Assembly (NCBI GenBank): GCA_030849075.1
Contig: JASAOO010003145.1
Coordinates: 1-24,886 of the forward strand
DNA: 24,886 nucleotides
Source: Zelonia costaricensis
Taxonomy: Eukaryota; Euglenozoa; Kinetoplastea; Trypanosomatida; Trypanosomatidae
Direction: 5' to 3'
Every line of letters begins with the position of its first letter. Position 1 is the first letter of the stretch. The notes under the pieces are model-generated. The model saw only the letters and a program-made list of their open reading frames with translations. It was not told the DNA's origin and searched no databases. The translations under genes and the position numbers were made by a program. Below, piece by piece: positions 1 through 9,120 of this stretch.

Positions 1-1
1 C

Positions 2-46
2 GAGTACAAGACGCGGTACGACCTGTACACGAACGCGAGCTCGTAG
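2..46 (+). CDS. 3' end of an upstream protein-coding gene (partial)
   Basis: The window opens inside a reading frame that reaches a TAG stop at 44-46. Its last residues are EYKTRYDLYTNASS. All 14 sense codons end in G or C, which is the strong codon preference of the other genes here and unlike the flanking non-coding DNA, so this is very probably the true C-terminus of a gene that starts outside the window. Fourteen residues are too few to name a product. It has the same strand as every other gene in the window. Confidence 0.75.
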   Translation, partial: EYKTRYDLYTNASS

Positions 47-2000
47 GCGGCGCTGTGCAGCGCTGCGCACCTCCGCTCAGACTGCGAATTTCGCGATGCT
101 TGTTTTGTGCCGTCTGGAGAGGGTGTGGGTCACGCTGATCTGGGGAGGTCACTGCTGTGGCTTACGGGTGGTGGGTCGGCTGCCGGGGGGGGGGCCGCAC
201 AGCACGGGGCTAGTTGCTACCGAGGGCACACTCAGCCGGCTTCCGCTTCTGTGCAGATGGCGTGAGCGCGGGAGGGGAGCGAGGTTCATCTACCTTCCGC
301 ACCGCTGGCAATTTGATGTGTCTTGCACGCTCTGCCGCGGTAGCGTGTCCCTCGCCTGCCGTACTGTCGGCGTGGTCTCCGTCGATGCAACGTCGCTTCT
401 GGTTCTGCTCGAGTAGCAGGTCGGCGTTGGTGCCTGCGCACGTTGTGTTGCGTTCGCCGGTGCGCGAAACCGATGTTAATTGATTCTCTGTTTTGTCTCT
501 GTGTGTGCTTTATTCATTTTTCTGTTTTTTTTTTCTTTGGCACCTCCGGGTGGAGCTCCAGGTTGCGTTGCAACAGGTGCGAAGCGCGTGACAAGCTTGT
601 CGCATGCCCGTGCGTCCAGCTGTTTCGTAAAACGGGAGACAACCCGAGTGCATCCACGGCGCGCAGACCGACACATGAACGACAGTAGCAACGCCCCCCC
701 CCCCCTCCCCCCGGATCTTCATCTTACTCTTCGTTAAAGCAAAGGAGAGGATGCCATGCGCGGTTGCTGTGCGGGAGAGTGGATGTGTGAGTCGCGCGTT
801 CAGGTGCCCCTCCTCTGTTCAACAGCAAAGGAGCACATCGACTTGCACGTATCCGCACACATGCACGGAAAAAAGAATCTCATGAATTCCTCGCAGAGAC
901 GCCCAATTTCGCCGTTGCAAGCGTGGGCTTACGAAGTGTTTTGTTTGTGCTAGTTTCACGTTGTTCCACACTCGCGTTTCTTTCCTTGTTTTCTCAAGTC
1001 TAGCGCGTGGGTGCACTCTTCGTGTTTTTTTTCTTTTCCTGAGACCTAGATTCATGCGTGTGTGGAGGCATCCGCACGTGTGTCGGTGTATCTTCCCTTC
1101 CCTATTTGAGCCCTTTTGGTCGTTTTCGTGTATCCCTCACCTGCCACGTACCGTTGGTAGCTGTGGCCGAGCGCATCAGATTTGCACCGATGCCGGCCTG
1201 TTTTTTTTTTTTTTGTTCCCTCCTTTCCGCTGTGTGTTCTGAAGTACACGCCATCCCCGCTTGTATGCCACGGCACCGTGTGTGGTGCCTGTCGACGCCC
1301 GGCACGGGCGCTACGGAACTGCCGCACTGCTGTATCCCGGGTGACACCGCGATGGACGGACCCGCTTCTCTTTCCTTTTTTGTTTTTGAAGGAGAAAACA
1401 CAAGTACAACCCGTACCGTGTGCAATCGCGCGCGGTTGCGCTGTCGCAAGCGACTCGCCAGTTGTGTCCAGCGACAGCGCCACTCGCTCCGATTTCTGAC
1501 GGGGTGAGGCTGCGTGCGTGTGACGTGTGAGGCGCTACGGTGACCAGCAGTGTGGGAAGCTGCGGGTAGTCGCGGGAGGTGCGCGGGCAAGTGGTGCGGC
1601 GGGAGAGCAACCTTTGCTGCTTCGCTCATCACACCGCTTCACCGCCTCCCTCTCTCGCTGTCGCCTGTGCATGCGCGATCGATGCACCTGCGACCGAAGC
1701 CGAGAGGAAGAAGAAGCCGTCGAGTCGGTGCCAGCGCCACTGCTCACATTCGAGCCCCCCGTGCTCGGTGAAGCCTTTGGCCGGTGCCGACCGGCTTCCG
1801 CTGCCTGTCACGGCACCGCCTCTGGCCTCGCCTTCCTCTCTCGAGTGAGCAATTTCACTTCACGCGGCACCTTGTGCGTCATTGTGGACCTCGTGCGCGC
1901 TCCCCCTCCCCCCTCCACAAAGCGGACGCGTGAGAGGAGGCCCCGTTGTCGAGGTGGGCACACATGTCCATTTCCCTCTCTTCCCCCCCTTCCTCACGGT

Positions 2001-2018
2001 CTTTTTCTTTTTTTGTAG
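2001..2018 (+). promoter_or_regulatory. Orphan polypyrimidine tract plus AG (possible trans-splice acceptor)
   Basis: An almost pure T/C tract runs straight into GTAG at 2015-2018, a very good match to a splice acceptor. No recognisable gene follows. The first ATG is at 2161 and opens a 99-codon frame (to 2460) with mixed third positions and no recognisable motif. The site could serve a short ORF, a non-coding RNA or an unused cryptic acceptor. Confidence 0.35.
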
Positions 2019-3234
2019 AGGTGCTCTTTTCATCTCCCGCCGCCCTCCCCCCTCTCCTTCTCGAGTCCATCTGACACGCTGGCGAAGGGAAGAAGAAGAC
2101 GGGTACATTGGATTTGGAGCGGAGGGAGAGGGTTGGTTGTGATTCAGGTACGTGAAGGAGATGCCACCAGAGATCGTCTCGCCCAGTGGGGGAGGGGGGG
2201 CCTCTCTGGCAAAGCGCCGGACCATGTGCGCACGCGTCTGTTCTGCGCGGTGTGTGCGTGCTGATTCGCCTCGTCGTCTTTTGGCTTTCGTCTCTACGCA
2301 GCACCGTCGCGCAGGCCCTGCCTGCCACCCAACCCCCTCTTTCTCTTCCAACCGCTGCCCTCAGTTTTTCTGCTTCGCCAACTTGCGCGAGCCGTTTTTA
2401 GTAAAAGAAGGCGCGAATTCTCTCCCGAGTCGAACTCTGCCAGCGCAACACTGTTTATAGCCCTAAATCTGCCCACTACGGCGTGCTGCTTGCGGGAGGC
2501 TCTTCGCATTCCGACGTCTGTGGAACTCTCGCATGGAGCACCGCCGCCGCGAGTGTGCCGGGTGAAGAGAAGCATCCATGCTTATCATTTCTCTTTAAGG
2601 TCCGGCGGTGTTTGCCTTGTCTCCTTCTTTTTTTTTTTTTCCTTTCCCTCTTTCTCATGGCCGGTGCGTGTGCGCTATACCTATTGTATTCGCCCCCCCC
2701 TCTCTCCGCTTGTGTGGGCTTGCCTGGGGAGAGCGCACCGCAATGTGTCGATGTATTGAAGCGGCGCTCTCCACTTCGGATGAAACGACACGTGTACGTG
2801 CGCACGTGGGGTGCACCTACACGACTGTTGCATGGCCCCCCCCCTCCCCTTTCGGCGCACTGCCATTCCGCTTCCCCGTTCCCCCAAGGCTGTGGTGTGG
2901 GTCCTCCGTGAGGCACACCGACTCAGCAAAGGAGGAGAGCACGGCCAGGAACTCGGCGGTGGAGCGCGACGCGTGCGCTCGACCTGGTGGCGGGGGACGG
3001 GGAAGGGGGGCTGTGGCGGCGGCGGCGGCACCCCTCCCCCCTTCTGCGGCCACGAAGCGGAAACACTCCACAAGCAGACGGCATCGAGGACGAAACACAA
3101 GAAGAACAAACACACAACACACGCACACACGCAAAGAAGAATCAAATGCGAGCGGAGGCGTGTCGGCGGGCGGGTACCGCTGGTACTCCTGTCCGAACCC
3201 GTGTACACGACGCGTCTACCTCCGCCCCTCCCCC

Positions 3235-3268
3235 CGCCCTCTCCCCGCCCTCTCCCGCCCTCTCCCGG
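3235..3268 (+). repeat. C-rich tandem repeat (GCCCTCTCCC unit)
   Basis: Three near-identical copies of a 10-12 base unit GCCCTCTCCC(C) stand head to tail inside a wider C-rich block (about 3221-3296). The complementary strand carries repeated runs of three or more G and could form a G-quadruplex, so the + strand could form an i-motif. Confidence 0.6.
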
Positions 3269-3462
3269 CCCCCCCTCCACACCCCGCTGCCCTACTGCAC
3301 CAACACACCTACGCTGGGAGAGGGGCAGGACGGGGTGGGTATGCGGGTGTACCGCAAGAAAGCGTGCGGGGAGCGTCGGGAATAGGAATGGGGAATAAGG
3401 AGCCGCGCCGCCCTCGTACTGCCCTCGTCGCGGCTTTGTTTTTCTGCCTCTCCTCTGCGTCT

Positions 3463-3500
3463 CACACCTGCGTGCATCGGACGTGATGCACGCAGGTGTG
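3463..3500. repeat. Perfect 16-bp inverted repeat with 6-base loop
   Basis: Bases 3463-3478 (CACACCTGCGTGCATC) are the exact reverse complement of 3485-3500, separated by GGACGT. A perfect 16-bp stem with a 6-base loop is far beyond chance for a few kb. It would fold as a stable hairpin in RNA or extrude in DNA. It lies about 0.8 kb upstream of the myosin start, outside any supported gene. Confidence 0.85.
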
Positions 3501-3824
3501 CTGCGGCCGGGCGTCAACGCGCAGCGCTGTCAGGCTCAACGCTGGCGCCCACTAGCGGATGTGAGCGTTGGCCCCTCCCCTTCGAGCGCATCGGGCTCGC
3601 CTACGTCATGTGCTTCTGCCTTCCGTGGCGCATCGGCCCTGCACCTCTCCCTTCTGTCTCTCCCCTCGCGCTGCACCCGCCACAGGTTTCAGCGGCCTAC
3701 AAGGTACGCTGAGTCACACGTGGTGGCACTCACCACCGGCGCACCCCACTCCCTCTTCCAGCGGTCACAACGACGAGGCGAGCGCTTACCAAGACCAACT
3801 CGGAAAAAAAAAAGACAGCAGCAA

Positions 3825-3842
3825 CAGCAGCAGCAGCAGCAG
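3825..3842 (+). repeat. (CAG)6 microsatellite next to an A-tract
   Basis: Six pure CAG units follow a run of ten A residues (about 3803-3812), with further interrupted CAG/CAA units on both sides. It is a simple sequence repeat in non-coding DNA. The poly-Gln it would encode in one frame belongs to an ORF I reject. Confidence 0.8.
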
Positions 3843-4177
3843 CAACACAAAACACGCGCACGTGCTTCTCCACTCCGAGGACAGCACTCGGGGCTGCAGC
3901 AGGAGGAGACGGTTCTAGACAGCGGAGTGCCGGGGCCGCAGTCCCCTCCCCCCTCCTCCGCTCCTTGCCACCAACGTGTCAGCGACGGCAACGCTGCTGC
4001 GACGTGGGAAGATCGTGGCGACCGACTACACGTAATTTCCACCTTTTTTTGTGACCTCGTGCCAAGGGCTTCATACGGCATTGCCCTCGTGTTCGCCGTT
4101 GAGGTGCAGGCGCTGTGGAGAGGGGGGGGGGCACTGCGGGCGGCGGCCGTGCTGAACCCACTTCTCAGCTTTCCCCT

Positions 4178-4252
4178 TCTTCATATTGACGCCCTCTCCT
4201 CCCCCCTCTCTCAATCTCTCTCGAGCATCGTCGCTGTCGCGGGGGTACGCAG
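4178..4252 (+). promoter_or_regulatory. Polypyrimidine tract and candidate spliced-leader acceptor for the myosin gene
   Basis: A pyrimidine-rich tract (about 4178-4222) is followed by AG at 4224-4225 and again by CAG at 4250-4252. Either would give a short 5' UTR (about 24-50 bases). No ATG occurs between 4225 and the chosen start at 4276, so both are compatible with that start. Confidence 0.55.
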
Positions 4253-4275
4253 GAGGCAGAGGTGCGTAGGGCCTG

Positions 4276-7200
4276 ATGGCGTCAGAGTACAAGCAGCGCG
4301 AAACCGTCGGCGTCGAGGACCTCGTCCTCCTTCCCCAGATTAGCGAGAAGGCCATCACGGACGACCTGGGGGCTCGGCACCGCGAGGACCTCATCTACAC
4401 GAGCATCGGCTCCGTCTTGCTCGTGGTGAATCCCTTCAAGGCGATCCAGGGGCTCTACAATGATGCTCACATGCAGTTCTACCGGCGCAGCGGCCGCCTT
4501 GGCGGGGTGCGCGACGCGCTGCTGGAGGGGCAGGAGCCCGGCGATGCGCCGCTTGGTGGGCCGCACATTTTTGCCCTCGCTGAGGAGACGTACCGCAGCA
4601 TGGTGGCGGAGGAGGAGAACCAGTGCATCATCATCTCGGGCGAGTCCGGCGCCGGCAAGACGGAGGCCTCGAAGCAGATCATGCAGTACATCTCGGCCGT
4701 CTCGGGAAACACGACGGACATGCAGCGCGTCAAGCGAATTATCCTGGAGTCCAATCCACTGCTGGAGGCGTTCGGCAACGCCAAGACGCTGCGCAACGAC
4801 AACTCGTCGCGCTTCGGCAAGTTCCTTGAGATCTACTTTGACGTCCGTGGCGGGCCCGTCGGCGGCCACCTCTCCCACTTCCTGCTGGAGAAGTCGCGGG
4901 TGTCGAGTCAGCAGGTGGGGGAGTGCAACTTCCACATCTTTTACCAGGTCTGCGCCGGCGCAGTAGCGGAGTTGCATGGCAGCGGCGGCGCCGGCGCCGA
5001 CGGCGGTGACGAGCACGAGGCCGATGTTGCGTGGCGCGCGGTGTTTGCTGAGATGCACGTGGACGCTGACCCGCGCCGATGGAAGCTCCTCCGCCCTGTG
5101 CTGGGCTCGGGCCAGCACGCCGACGACGTCACACCGCGCGGCGGCATCGACGACCTGCGCGGGTGGCACGAGACGCTGGAGGCGATGACTGCCATGGGCA
5201 TGTCCGCCGCGGACCAGGTGTCGGTGGTGAAGGTGCTTTGCCTTGTGCTGCACCTCGGCGAGCTCGAGTTCGTGGCGCCGGCGGAGGGCGGGGAGCTGGC
5301 GGCTGGGCAGCACCCGTGCACCATCGCCAACCCGGACGAACTCGGCTTTGTCGCCGCGCAGCTCGGCGTCGACGCGGCAGCACTGCTGAAGGCGCTGACG
5401 TGGCGCAAGCTGCAGATGGGTGCCACTGAGGTGGTCTTCTCCCCACTGGACGAGCAGCAGTGCCGCAGCACGCGCGACGCGATCGCGAAGGCGCTTTACG
5501 AAGGCGTCTTCGAGTTCATCGTCGGCTCAGTGAATACGGCGTTCGGCGACGCCGCCCATGCGCTGATGCTGGGCGTGCTGGACATCTACGGCTTTGAGAT
5601 CTTCGCGAAGAACGGCTTCGAGCAGTTCTGCATCAACTACGTCAACGAAAAGCTGCAACAGATCTTCATTGAGCTGACGCTGCGGGTGGAACAGGAGGAG
5701 TACGTGCGGGAGCACATTCCGTGGGAGCCCATCAAGTACTTCGATAACCAAGTTGTGTGCGACCTCATCGAGAGCAACCGCCCGCCCGGCCTCTTCGCCA
5801 TCATGGACGACGTGTGCGTGACCATGGCGAAGGAGGAGGAGGCGGTGGCGGACCGCAAGCTGCTGGACAAGCTGGACATGTCCTACCACAGCCACCCCAA
5901 CTTTGTCCGCAGCGAACGCGGCTTTATCATCAAGCACTACGCCGGCGACGTCGAGTACAGCACCGACGGCTTCATCGGCCGCAACAAGGACCGCCTCGGC
6001 GCCGACGTTGTGGATTTGCTGGCCAAGAGCCGGGTCAACTTTCTGCTCGAGATCCTCACGGAGGTACTCGCCGACGGCCTGGCCGCCGCCGCGTCCCCGT
6101 CGTCCGCCGCCGGTGGCAGCAGTCGGCGTGCGGCCACGACGGCCGGCTTCAAGATTCGCCAGCATGCAGCTGACCTTGTGCGCACGCTGAAGCAGTGCAC
6201 GCCGCACTACGTGCGCACCATCAAGTCAAACGATGTGAAGCGGGCTGACTTCTTCGACGAGGCACGGGTGCTGCACCAAGTCAAGTACCTGGGCCTGCTC
6301 GAAAACGTGCGGGTGCGCCGCGCGGGCTACAGCTACCGGCAGTACTTCGACAGGTTCCTGAAGCGCTTCAAGTACACTTGCCCCAGCACCTACCCGCGGC
6401 CCTTCCGCGGCACAGACAAGGCCGCGTGCGAGGCGATCTTGTCGCACCTGCAGCAGGAGCAGGGCGTGCTGCCGCCGCAGTCGTACGCGATCGGCACGAG
6501 CAAGGTCTTCATCCGGCAGCCGGAGCACGTACTCGCGCTGGAGCAGTGCCGCGAGGCCGCCTTCGACGCCCTCTCTGTCACCATTCAGCGGGCGTGGCGC
6601 CGCTACACGCAGCGCAAGCAGCTGCTGCGCCTCAAGGCCAAGCTCGACCGCACCTTTGCGCGTCACGGCAAGGTGCGGCGCGCCGACAGCGTCTTTCGCG
6701 CGTACGAGGGACTCTACGTGGAAACCGACACCATCACGGTGGGCGCGGCGACCACCGCGATGATGCCCGCAGCAGCCGGTGGCGCCGCCGTTGCCGTCCC
6801 GCGCGCCCTCTCGCACCGCCTCAGCACGGCCTTGGAGGCAATCCTCGAGTACGACCCCATCGCCAGCGCCTGGCGGTCGTTCTGGACGGCGGCCGAGCCA
6901 GGACACCCACGCCGGAAGTTCTTCGTCAACGCCCTGACGCAGGAGATGGCGTGGGAGCGGCCGCGCGAGCTGGACCCGCCGCGCATCGTCTTCTCCTGCG
7001 CAGTGGACCGCGTCGTGAACTGGACGACGGCGAAGACGGCGAGGGAGTTCCTCGTTCTCACGACGCACGACGTGCTGTACCTCGTGCGAGAGGCGCCCCC
7101 ACCGCCGGAGGTGACGACGGCGGCGACGACGAAGACGAAGGGCGGCGCGGCGTCGCCGTCGAAGCCCGCGTCGGCGGAGCTGTCGCTGACCCCGCGCTAC

Positions 7201-8298
7201 ACACTGCAGAAGCGCATCGATGTGCGACTCCTGACACAGGTGGCAGTGACCACGAGAGCCGACTCGGCGCTCGTTGTGCGGGTGCTGCCGGTGCAGGCGC
7301 CGTACCGCCCTGTCGTGCAGACGGCGAAGACGCGGACGGGGGCGAGCAGCTGCGAGACGTGCGGACGCCCGGCAACCCCGGCGATGCGGCGGGCCAACTG
7401 TCCAGGCTGCGGGCGGCTCTGCTGCGTCCGACACTGCCTCACCCACCCCCGCCCACTGCCCACCATCACGGGCACCGCGGCGGTGGTGCGCGTGTGCCCA
7501 GCGTGCGTCGTCGGCGAGCCGCTCGAGGCCGTGGAGGACCTTGTCCTGCTCACCATCTACAAGACCGAGCTTGCCGGCACCTTGTGTGCGCGATACCAAG
7601 AGCGGATGGGCAACCCCCTGCCCCTGTGCGTGGCTGACGCGATTCCGTTCTCGAAGTGGACCCCAGCGCCGCCGGCACCGAAGCAGCGGCCCGTGCGTCG
7701 CGCTGCTGGCAAAGCGGGCAAGGGCGGCCCGGCAGAGGCGGAGACGCCGGCGCTGCTGCTGGGCGGCTCGTATGAGGTGACGCTGAGGTGCGCGCTCAGC
7801 CCCGACCCGCTAACGAACGACACGGTGCTGGTTGGGGTGGTGCCGCCGCCGTCAGACGCGGACGTCGCGGCCGGATCACGGCGGGGCGCCGCGAAGGGGG
7901 CCGGGAGGCAAAGGAGCCGCGCCGCCGCGGCCGCCGGGGCCGCGGGTGCTGACGAGGCGGTGTACGCGGTGCCGCTGGGGCACGAGGCGGTGCTTACGGT
8001 GGTGGCCCCGCACGGCATTACGGCAGACCAGATTCGGCGCATGCAGGCGGTTCGGGAGCAGCGGCGGGTGGTGGCTGCCGCGCGTCGGCGCCGCGAGGAG
8101 GAGGAGGAGCGGCAGCGCGAGGCGCAGCGGGAGCGGGAGCGGGCGGCGGAGCACCAGCGCGTGGTGCAGGAGCGCAAGGCAGCCAAGGCGGCCGAGACGG
8201 CCCGCATGGAGGCGGAGCGGGCGACGAGGGAGCGGGCTGCGGCGGAGCGGCGCGAGGAGGCCGCGCGGCTTGTGGCCGAGCGGGCGCGACGGCGGTGA
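4276..8298 (+). CDS. Class I myosin heavy chain with WW-like and FYVE-like tail modules
   Basis: Actin-based ATPase motor of 1340 residues. Motor (about 1-765): P-loop GESGAGKT 122-129, switch I NDNSSR 164-169, switch II around DIYGFE 436-441, then the strongly conserved HQVKYLGLLENVRVRRAGY converter-side segment. One perfect IQ motif, 770-780, would bind a calmodulin-like light chain. A TH1-like start (RAYEGLYV, about 814) follows. Then come a WW-like module (W866/W870...WERP, second W at 893), a FYVE-like zinc finger (C1026, C1029, C1042, C1045, C1050, H1053 or C1054, C1074, C1077), and an Arg/Glu-rich helix from about 1250 to the end. Kinetoplastid myosin I with a FYVE tail is known in trypanosomes and linked to endocytic membranes; that role here is inferred. 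Insertions enlarge motor surface loops, including Ala/Ser-rich loop 2 (about 596-622). The TEDS position is Glu385. The first ATG after the likely splice sites is the start. Confidence 0.95.
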   Translation: MASEYKQRETVGVEDLVLLPQISEKAITDDLGARHREDLIYTSIGSVLLVVNPFKAIQGLYNDAHMQFYRRSGRLGGVRDALLEGQEPGDAPLGGPHIFALAEETYRSMVAEEENQCIIISGESGAGKTEASKQIMQYISAVSGNTTDMQRVKRIILESNPLLEAFGNAKTLRNDNSSRFGKFLEIYFDVRGGPVGGHLSHFLLEKSRVSSQQVGECNFHIFYQVCAGAVAELHGSGGAGADGGDEHEADVAWRAVFAEMHVDADPRRWKLLRPVLGSGQHADDVTPRGGIDDLRGWHETLEAMTAMGMSAADQVSVVKVLCLVLHLGELEFVAPAEGGELAAGQHPCTIANPDELGFVAAQLGVDAAALLKALTWRKLQMGATEVVFSPLDEQQCRSTRDAIAKALYEGVFEFIVGSVNTAFGDAAHALMLGVLDIYGFEIFAKNGFEQFCINYVNEKLQQIFIELTLRVEQEEYVREHIPWEPIKYFDNQVVCDLIESNRPPGLFAIMDDVCVTMAKEEEAVADRKLLDKLDMSYHSHPNFVRSERGFIIKHYAGDVEYSTDGFIGRNKDRLGADVVDLLAKSRVNFLLEILTEVLADGLAAAASPSSAAGGSSRRAATTAGFKIRQHAADLVRTLKQCTPHYVRTIKSNDVKRADFFDEARVLHQVKYLGLLENVRVRRAGYSYRQYFDRFLKRFKYTCPSTYPRPFRGTDKAACEAILSHLQQEQGVLPPQSYAIGTSKVFIRQPEHVLALEQCREAAFDALSVTIQRAWRRYTQRKQLLRLKAKLDRTFARHGKVRRADSVFRAYEGLYVETDTITVGAATTAMMPAAAGGAAVAVPRALSHRLSTALEAILEYDPIASAWRSFWTAAEPGHPRRKFFVNALTQEMAWERPRELDPPRIVFSCAVDRVVNWTTAKTAREFLVLTTHDVLYLVREAPPPPEVTTAATTKTKGGAASPSKPASAELSLTPRYTLQKRIDVRLLTQVAVTTRADSALVVRVLPVQAPYRPVVQTAKTRTGASSCETCGRPATPAMRRANCPGCGRLCCVRHCLTHPRPLPTITGTAAVVRVCPACVVGEPLEAVEDLVLLTIYKTELAGTLCARYQERMGNPLPLCVADAIPFSKWTPAPPAPKQRPVRRAAGKAGKGGPAEAETPALLLGGSYEVTLRCALSPDPLTNDTVLVGVVPPPSDADVAAGSRRGAAKGAGRQRSRAAAAAGAAGADEAVYAVPLGHEAVLTVVAPHGITADQIRRMQAVREQRRVVAAARRRREEEEERQREAQRERERAAEHQRVVQERKAAKAAETARMEAERATRERAAAERREEAARLVAERARRR

Positions 8299-9080
8299 CG
8301 GAGAGGCGAGGCGGGGAGGGGCCGCAAAGCTGAACAACACCGGCGCCAAGTTCAGAGCTGGTGCGTTGCGCACAGCTTTGCCCTCCTCGTCCGCCCATGC
8401 CGGCAGTGCGAGCGTGTGTTTGTGTGTGTGTTCGCCGAGCAAGTTCGACTCCCGTCCCGTCCGCTCTCGTCCGCTTTTTGCATGCCACGTAGCGAGGTGC
8501 CTCATGCCACCCGCGGTTGCTCCTGAAGTAGTGGTCCTGGCGGTTTTCACGCTGCCGCTGTGTTGCTGAGCCACTCGTTCGGTTCGCCTCCCCCCCTACT
8601 TACCGCTCACCCTCGCCGATCTGCACCGGTGCACACGTCCGCTTGTGTTTCCCCTGGTCTTCTTTCATGCCTTCATTGCAGACAGCGATGTGCGCACACC
8701 TGCGCACGCAGTATCGAGGTTCTCACGACAACGCCCACATGCGGCCACGAAAAAAAAAAAGAGAATAAGAAGAAAAGAAGCTGGTGTGGCTACAACAGCC
8801 TCCCTGCTCATGCTGTTTCTGTGAGTGTTGGTTTTGGGTTTCTGCCGCAGCCATCGGCCCGTGCACCGTGACTCCACGCCGGCAGCGTGAGGAAGAGAAA
8901 GGTGGGGGGGGGTGGGGTGGGGTGGGGTGGTGAAGCGCAGACGCCATTTACGGTGCTCTCGCGTCGTCACTCGCACCCTTTTTTCTTGTGAACGGCTCGC
9001 ACCCCGCGCCCCCGTCCAACGGCGGCGCGCGACAAGAACAAGGGCTGTGTCAGAGGGACAATAAGGAGAGCGAAAGAGGC
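8299..9080 (+). other. Non-coding interval after the myosin gene (3' UTR)
   Basis: No convincing ORF is present. It holds a TG-rich patch (about 8413-8430), an A-rich patch (8751-8780) and the G-rich tract listed separately. It presumably forms the myosin 3' UTR, with the polyadenylation site set by the downstream polypyrimidine tract near 9085-9110. Confidence 0.6.
8901..8930 (+). repeat. G-rich tract with strong G-quadruplex potential
   Basis: The tract reads as one run of nine G, then three runs of four G separated by single T residues, then a final GG. Four G-runs of at least four with one-base loops is among the strongest possible G-quadruplex patterns. It lies on the transcribed (mRNA-sense) strand about 600 bases after the myosin stop. 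Confidence 0.8.
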
Positions 9081-9084
9081 GGTT

Positions 9085-9120
9085 GACTCTCTTCCTCCCT
9101 TTTTTTTTTCCTTCGCGGAG
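9085..9120 (+). promoter_or_regulatory. Polypyrimidine tract and candidate spliced-leader acceptor (distal) for the ELL-like gene
   Basis: A T/C tract including a run of ten or more T leads to AG at 9119-9120. Use of this site gives a 5' UTR of about 337 bases with no ATG before 9458. A second candidate is nearer: a pyrimidine-rich stretch (about 9396-9415) ending in CAG at 9416-9418, which would leave about 40 bases of 5' UTR. I cannot choose between them. Confidence 0.5.

Larger units (their letters stand above)
47..4160 (+). other. Long non-coding interval (3' UTR of upstream gene plus intergenic spacer)
   Basis: About 4.1 kb separates the upstream stop from the myosin gene. It contains runs of T (14 T at 1201-1214, 13 T at 2628-2640), C- and G-runs, short A-rich patches and C-rich tandem repeats. 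Several open frames exist, the longest being 2608-3486 and 3483-4343. They encode low-complexity Arg/Ser/Pro/Cys-rich peptides, lack the G/C-ending codon bias of the real genes, and overlap open frames on the other strand. I therefore see no supported gene. Very long 3' UTRs are normal in Leishmania. Two internal tracts that look like trans-splice acceptors (2001-2018 and about 2612-2656) leave room for a small or non-coding transcript. Confidence 0.6.

Noticed and set aside
1201..1214. T-runs as transcription terminators
   Set aside because: Terminators based on a hairpin plus T-run are bacterial. Here T-runs are scattered through non-coding DNA within one co-oriented gene cluster and are better read as polypyrimidine tracts. 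No RNA polymerase III gene precedes them that I could recognise.
2608..4343. Open frames 2608-3486 (292 codons) and 3483-4343 (286 codons) upstream of the myosin
   Set aside because: Low-complexity Arg/Ser/Pro/His-rich translations built on homopolymers and CAG/CA repeats, with mixed third codon positions and no motif. The second runs into the true myosin start in another frame.
6226..7599. 457-codon open frame on the minus strand opposite the myosin
   Set aside because: G/C-ending codons on the + strand leave few stops on the other strand. Its translation is Arg/Ala/His-rich and unrecognisable, while the + strand encodes a clear myosin. The same applies to minus-strand frames at 4282-5313, 12679-13830 and 20150-20998.
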